Below the pieces are notes generated by a model. The model worked only from the letters and a program-made list of their open reading frames with translations. It did not search any database and was not told the origin of the DNA. A program made the position numbers and the translations under genes. From Candidatus Altarchaeales archaeon (GTDB taxonomy: Archaea > Altiarchaeota > Altiarchaeia > IMC4 > SCGC-AAA252-I15): 7,622 nt of DNA. Positions 5,559-7,622 of the stretch are shown here, one piece after another. The DNA is taken from the NCBI GenBank assembly GCA_014729705.1, contig WJJK01000314.1:1-7622 (forward strand). The letters run 5' to 3'. The first letter of the stretch is position 1, and every line of letters begins with the position of its first letter.

Positions 5559-5566
5559 TATAAATA
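5559..5566. promoter_or_regulatory. TATA-like box shared by the channel gene and the divergent membrane-protein gene
   Basis: TATAAATA on the plus strand reads TATTTATA on the minus strand. Its centre is about 26 bp from the channel ATG (5536), giving a leaderless mRNA. In the other direction a start about 26 bp away would be near 5588, 12 nt before the ATG at 5601. A TTTAAA at 5551-5556 is adjacent. One core may serve both genes in this 64-bp gap. Confidence 0.45.
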
Positions 5567-5600
5567 CGCTTTAAGGGCAAGTTAACCTAAATAATTATTT

Positions 5601-6254
5601 ATGAATCCCGTGCCGATTCTCTTGGGGTTGATTTTCCTGCTAACCTGGTTTAGGGGCGGCATGAACCTGCTTTACGAGTACGGGGTCTGGAACAGAAAAC
5701 TGTTGTTCCCCTTCACATATAATTTACTGCTTCTTTTGGCTGGCATGCTTAACCTGCTTAGGGGCGTCACGGAATCCCGGCCAGACGACGACACCCAATT
5801 GAAGCCTACATTAATGCAAATTGGGTTTTTCATAGTAATCCTTGTGGTTTTAGGGGTATTATCTCTTCTTAACCCCGCCTCAGTCATTAAAACACCTAAA
5901 GCCGTTGACGCGCACCTGGATGAGCTTAGGCTTGAGAAGGTGTTTCTGGATTATGAATCAGGGATCCTGGATTCACGTAAACTACTTTCAATAGATGAAA
6001 CCAGACACGCCACCTCGGCGTTGGTTGAAGTTAATGCGACGTTCATCGTCGGGGACGATGTCGTCCCCGAACACGCCTACATACAGCTTTGCCTCTACCG
6101 CGACGTCCAAAACAGGTTCCACACCTTCAGTTGGAAGAGGGTTGAGAAGAAAACGAGATATGATGTCTCTTGGTGCGACGACGTGTTCCCCGTATTCATA
6201 GATACGCTGGAATACTCTGAGGTGGAGAACTATAACTGCATAAGGATTTGTTAA
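5601..6254 (+). CDS. Unrecognised membrane protein with three N-terminal helices and a soluble C-terminal domain
   Basis: A 217-residue protein I do not recognise. Three hydrophobic segments are visible, at about 4-17 (PILLGLIFLLTW), 34-53 (LLFPFTYNLLLLLAGMLNLL) and 74-90 (GFFIVILVVLGVLSLL). The first is short and the 60-70 loop is acidic (RPDDDTQ). Residues 95-217 are soluble, with alternating hydrophobic stretches suggestive of beta strands (for example ALVEVNATFIVGDD and AYIQLCLYRDV), and end in NYNCIRIC. The cysteines (C168, C192, C214, C217) have no obvious metal-site pattern. The ATG at 5601 lacks an SD and follows a TATA-like box at 5559-5566. The stop overlaps the stop of the convergent small gene in a shared TTAA. 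The divergent neighbour is an MscS channel, so an envelope role is possible but unproven. A 10-bp inverted repeat lies inside the frame at 6049-6070. Confidence 0.75.
   Translation: MNPVPILLGLIFLLTWFRGGMNLLYEYGVWNRKLLFPFTYNLLLLLAGMLNLLRGVTESRPDDDTQLKPTLMQIGFFIVILVVLGVLSLLNPASVIKTPKAVDAHLDELRLEKVFLDYESGILDSRKLLSIDETRHATSALVEVNATFIVGDDVVPEHAYIQLCLYRDVQNRFHTFSWKRVEKKTRYDVSWCDDVFPVFIDTLEYSEVENYNCIRIC
6049..6070. repeat. Perfect 10-bp inverted repeat with a 2-bp centre
   Basis: TCGGGGACGA (6049-6058) and TCGTCCCCGA (6061-6070) are exact reverse complements separated by TG. The repeat lies inside the coding region of the unknown membrane protein, where it encodes the segment around VGDDVVPE. It would form a tight GC-rich hairpin in the mRNA. 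Confidence 0.85.
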
Positions 6255-6529
6255 TCCCCTCTCTTCCTGCGGTCCTTAAGAGCTAAGGCTTTTCCGCCCT
6301 CAGCCTTCACGCTGCCCACCTCAATCAATTCGCCTATACGACCTATAACGTATTTTTTGGTCTGCTGATCCCCCTCATCTAAAGCCTGGATGTAAAGGCT
6401 TCGAAGGCGGTTGAATTCAATGTCCCCAGGGTATCTGGCACAGTATTTATTGAATAACTCAGCGGCCTTATCCGAGTCCTTAACTGACTCCTCAAGCACC
6501 TGCCTCAACACGCTTTCGGGGACATCCAT
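6251..6529 (-). CDS. Small unknown helical protein at the distal end of the ATP synthase operon
   Basis: A 92-residue protein I do not recognise. It looks entirely alpha-helical, and the segment AAELFNKYCARYPGDIEFNRLRSLYIQALDEGD (about 22-54, in two parts around YPGD) resembles a TPR-like helix pair. The tail is basic (LKDRRKRGD). It has no hydrophobic segment or signal peptide, so it is probably cytosolic. The ATG at 6529 lies only 2 bp after the atpD stop and has no SD of its own, so it is likely translated by coupling to atpD. This ties its expression to the ATP synthase, although a place in or near the enzyme is only an inference from position. Its stop codon shares the palindromic TTAA with the convergent membrane-protein gene, so no terminator separates them. 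Confidence 0.72.
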   Translation of the reverse strand: MDVPESVLRQVLEESVKDSDKAAELFNKYCARYPGDIEFNRLRSLYIQALDEGDQQTKKYVIGRIGELIEVGSVKAEGGKALALKDRRKRGD

Positions 6530-6531
6530 TT

Positions 6532-7170
6532 TCAGGTATCTCTTTTCTTCTTTTTAATCATCTTAAGCCTGTAGAATCCCTCACGTTCAAGCTCGTCTAA
6601 ACGCATCTCCACGTATTTCTGGGAGGCTTGAAGCTGGGGTATCCTGCGGTATTCAAGGGCGTTAACCCGTCTTTTGGTTTTGCGGGTTTCATCCACCAAC
6701 GCCTCAAGCGAGCCTTCCGTCTCGGCAAGGTTTAGAAGCTTTGAGAGGGCTTCCTCGAATTCAGCTGCTGTGACGTCTAAGACTGGAGGCGTGTGTTTAA
6801 GGCTTAAACCCCTGCCGCCAACGTCCCGGCTGAAGTCGGGGATTGTGAGGGAGGGTATTTTCACCCCCACAATGTTTCTATGGTTTAATTCAACATAAAT
6901 ATTTGATTCCCCTAAAACCGCGTTTGAAGAAACCCCAAGTGAAGTCATCTGCGCCTGCGAATACCTCTGAAGCAGGCGGGCTTTCTGCATCTGCTGGAAA
7001 GTCTCCTGCCTCACTTTACCGGCTTCACGGGCCAGACGCATGAACTCCATCATAAGCGAATCCCTCTTCTCCTTAAGGAGTCTGTGGCCTTTCCGAGCCA
7101 GCTTAAGCTTGTTTTTCAGGGTGATAAGCTGCATCCGGGTGGGGGTTACCCCCTCAATCCTCTCGGCCAC
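6532..7170 (-). CDS. atpD: A-type (V-type) ATP synthase subunit D
   Basis: A 212-residue central-stalk subunit that forms the rotor shaft linking the A3B3 catalytic head to the membrane ring. The N-terminal helix carries the family signature GVTPTRMQLITLKNKLKLA (7-25), followed by GHRLLKEKRDSL (28-39). The C-terminal helix has ETRKTKRRVNALEYRRIP (161-178) and LDELEREGFYRLKMIK (191-206). The two long helices pack as an antiparallel coiled coil around a globular middle (about 75-135). The tail is basic (KKKKRDT). The start is GTG at 7170, preceded by a strong SD (GGGGGAGG) that lies within the end of atpB. The gene overlaps atpB by 17 bp, the usual B-D order, which points to translational coupling. 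It is full length and intact. Confidence 0.95.
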   Translation of the reverse strand: MAERIEGVTPTRMQLITLKNKLKLARKGHRLLKEKRDSLMMEFMRLAREAGKVRQETFQQMQKARLLQRYSQAQMTSLGVSSNAVLGESNIYVELNHRNIVGVKIPSLTIPDFSRDVGGRGLSLKHTPPVLDVTAAEFEEALSKLLNLAETEGSLEALVDETRKTKRRVNALEYRRIPQLQASQKYVEMRLDELEREGFYRLKMIKKKKRDT

Positions 7171-7622
7171 CGGCCTCCCCCTCTTTTTTATCCATATACT
7201 TGTCTATGAATTCGTCTTTAACGCGTTTAATCTCGGATCTGCCTAGAAGGGATACGAGCTCCCAACCCAGGGAAAGGGTTTCCGTAAAGCTTCGGTCCTC
7301 GTCTTTGCTTTGGTTTATGAATTCCGCCTCAAACCGGTCTGAGAATTCAAGGTAATTCCGATCCCTCTCGCTTAAGGCCTCCTCCCCCACGACCGCCACA
7401 AGATCCCTGAGGTCCCGGCCCTGCGCATACGCCGCATAAAGCTGGCTTGAGAGTTGGGCGTGATCCTCCCGCGTGTTATCGCCGCCCACCGCGCCCTTCA
7501 TAAGACGGGATAGGGAGGGTAACACGTCCACCGGAGGGTATACTCCCTTCCTATGCAGGGAGCGGCTTAAAACGAATTGTCCCTCGGTGATGTATCCGGT
7601 TAAATCAGGTATTGGGTGGGTT
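7154..7622 (-). CDS. atpB: A-type (V-type) ATP synthase subunit B, C-terminal part (runs off the window)
   Basis: The gene enters from beyond the right edge, and 156 codons are visible. The visible protein starts within THPIPDLTGYITEGQ, followed by the strongly conserved YPPVDVLPSLSRLMK, then TREDH, LYAAYA and DLVAVVGEEALSERDR, all typical of the C-terminal third of archaeal AtpB. This is the regulatory, non-catalytic subunit of the A3B3 head that couples ATP synthesis or hydrolysis to ion flow. The apparent start at GTG 7531 is an internal Val codon, since the reading frame and family sequence continue unbroken to the window edge. The Glu/Gly-rich tail (KKEGEAGGRED) contains the SD for atpD. 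The stop TGA at 7154-7156 overlaps atpD by 17 bp. Confidence 0.95.
   Translation of the reverse strand, partial: THPIPDLTGYITEGQFVLSRSLHRKGVYPPVDVLPSLSRLMKGAVGGDNTREDHAQLSSQLYAAYAQGRDLRDLVAVVGEEALSERDRNYLEFSDRFEAEFINQSKDEDRSFTETLSLGWELVSLLGRSEIKRVKDEFIDKYMDKKEGEAGGRED
7174..7181 (-). promoter_or_regulatory. Shine-Dalgarno site for atpD inside the end of atpB
   Basis: On the minus strand GGGGGAGG lies three bases upstream of the GTG at 7168-7170. It supports that GTG over the downstream in-frame ATG (13th codon), as does the conserved GVTPTR motif between them. Confidence 0.65.

Noticed and set aside
7154..7531. Separate 125-residue gene starting with GTG at 7531
   Set aside because: The frame stays open to the window edge and encodes conserved AtpB sequence upstream (ITEGQ, YPP), so 7531 is an internal Val codon.

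Overview
The window looks archaeal. The threonyl-tRNA synthetase carries the archaeal N-terminal editing domain, the D-aminoacyl-tRNA deacylase is the archaeal DtdA type, the right edge holds an A-type (V-type) ATP synthase operon, and a single-domain RecA/KaiC-like ATPase lies at the left. Most first genes have a TATA-like AT-rich element and no Shine-Dalgarno sequence, as expected for archaeal leaderless or short-leader transcripts. The lineage cannot be fixed from this sequence. The ThrRS type suggests a euryarchaeote or a related uncultured group.

Layout. Positions 1-717 (minus) hold a KaiC/RAD55-like ATPase that ends in a clean hairpin plus T-tract terminator. Positions 718-1041 are an AT-rich stretch with a 33-bp tandem repeat and a possible 60-residue basic protein on the plus strand (796-978) built on a PGTSN repeat. 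Positions 1042-1839 (minus) hold dtdA, divergent across 69 bp from thrS (1909-3765, plus). A small Cys-rich DUF6485-like gene follows directly at 3773-3976. Positions 3977-4145 hold no protein gene but have a striking nested hairpin structure (4008-4115), which could be a small RNA, a terminator, or the structured leader of the next gene. A two-CBS-domain protein (4146-4565, TTG start with a strong SD) is convergent with an MscS-type mechanosensitive channel (4577-5536, minus). That channel is divergent from an unrecognised three-helix membrane protein (5601-6254, plus). The right edge, on the minus strand, is the distal end of the ATP synthase operon: the end of atpB (7154 to beyond 7622), atpD (6532-7170), then a small unknown gene (6251-6529) attached to atpD.

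How the parts relate. dtdA and thrS form a divergent translation quality-control pair: ThrRS clears mischarged Ser from tRNA-Thr through its own editing domain, and DtdA removes D-amino acids from tRNAs. The ATP synthase genes overlap or nearly touch and are probably translationally coupled, and the small distal gene shares that arrangement. The other genes appear to be single-gene or two-gene units.

The candidates for something undescribed are the structured RNA at 4008-4131 ahead of the CBS gene, the palindrome-bearing tandem repeat at 824-947 with its small ORF, the unknown gene at the end of the ATP synthase operon, and the unknown membrane protein beside the channel. No defence system, CRISPR array or mobile element is visible.
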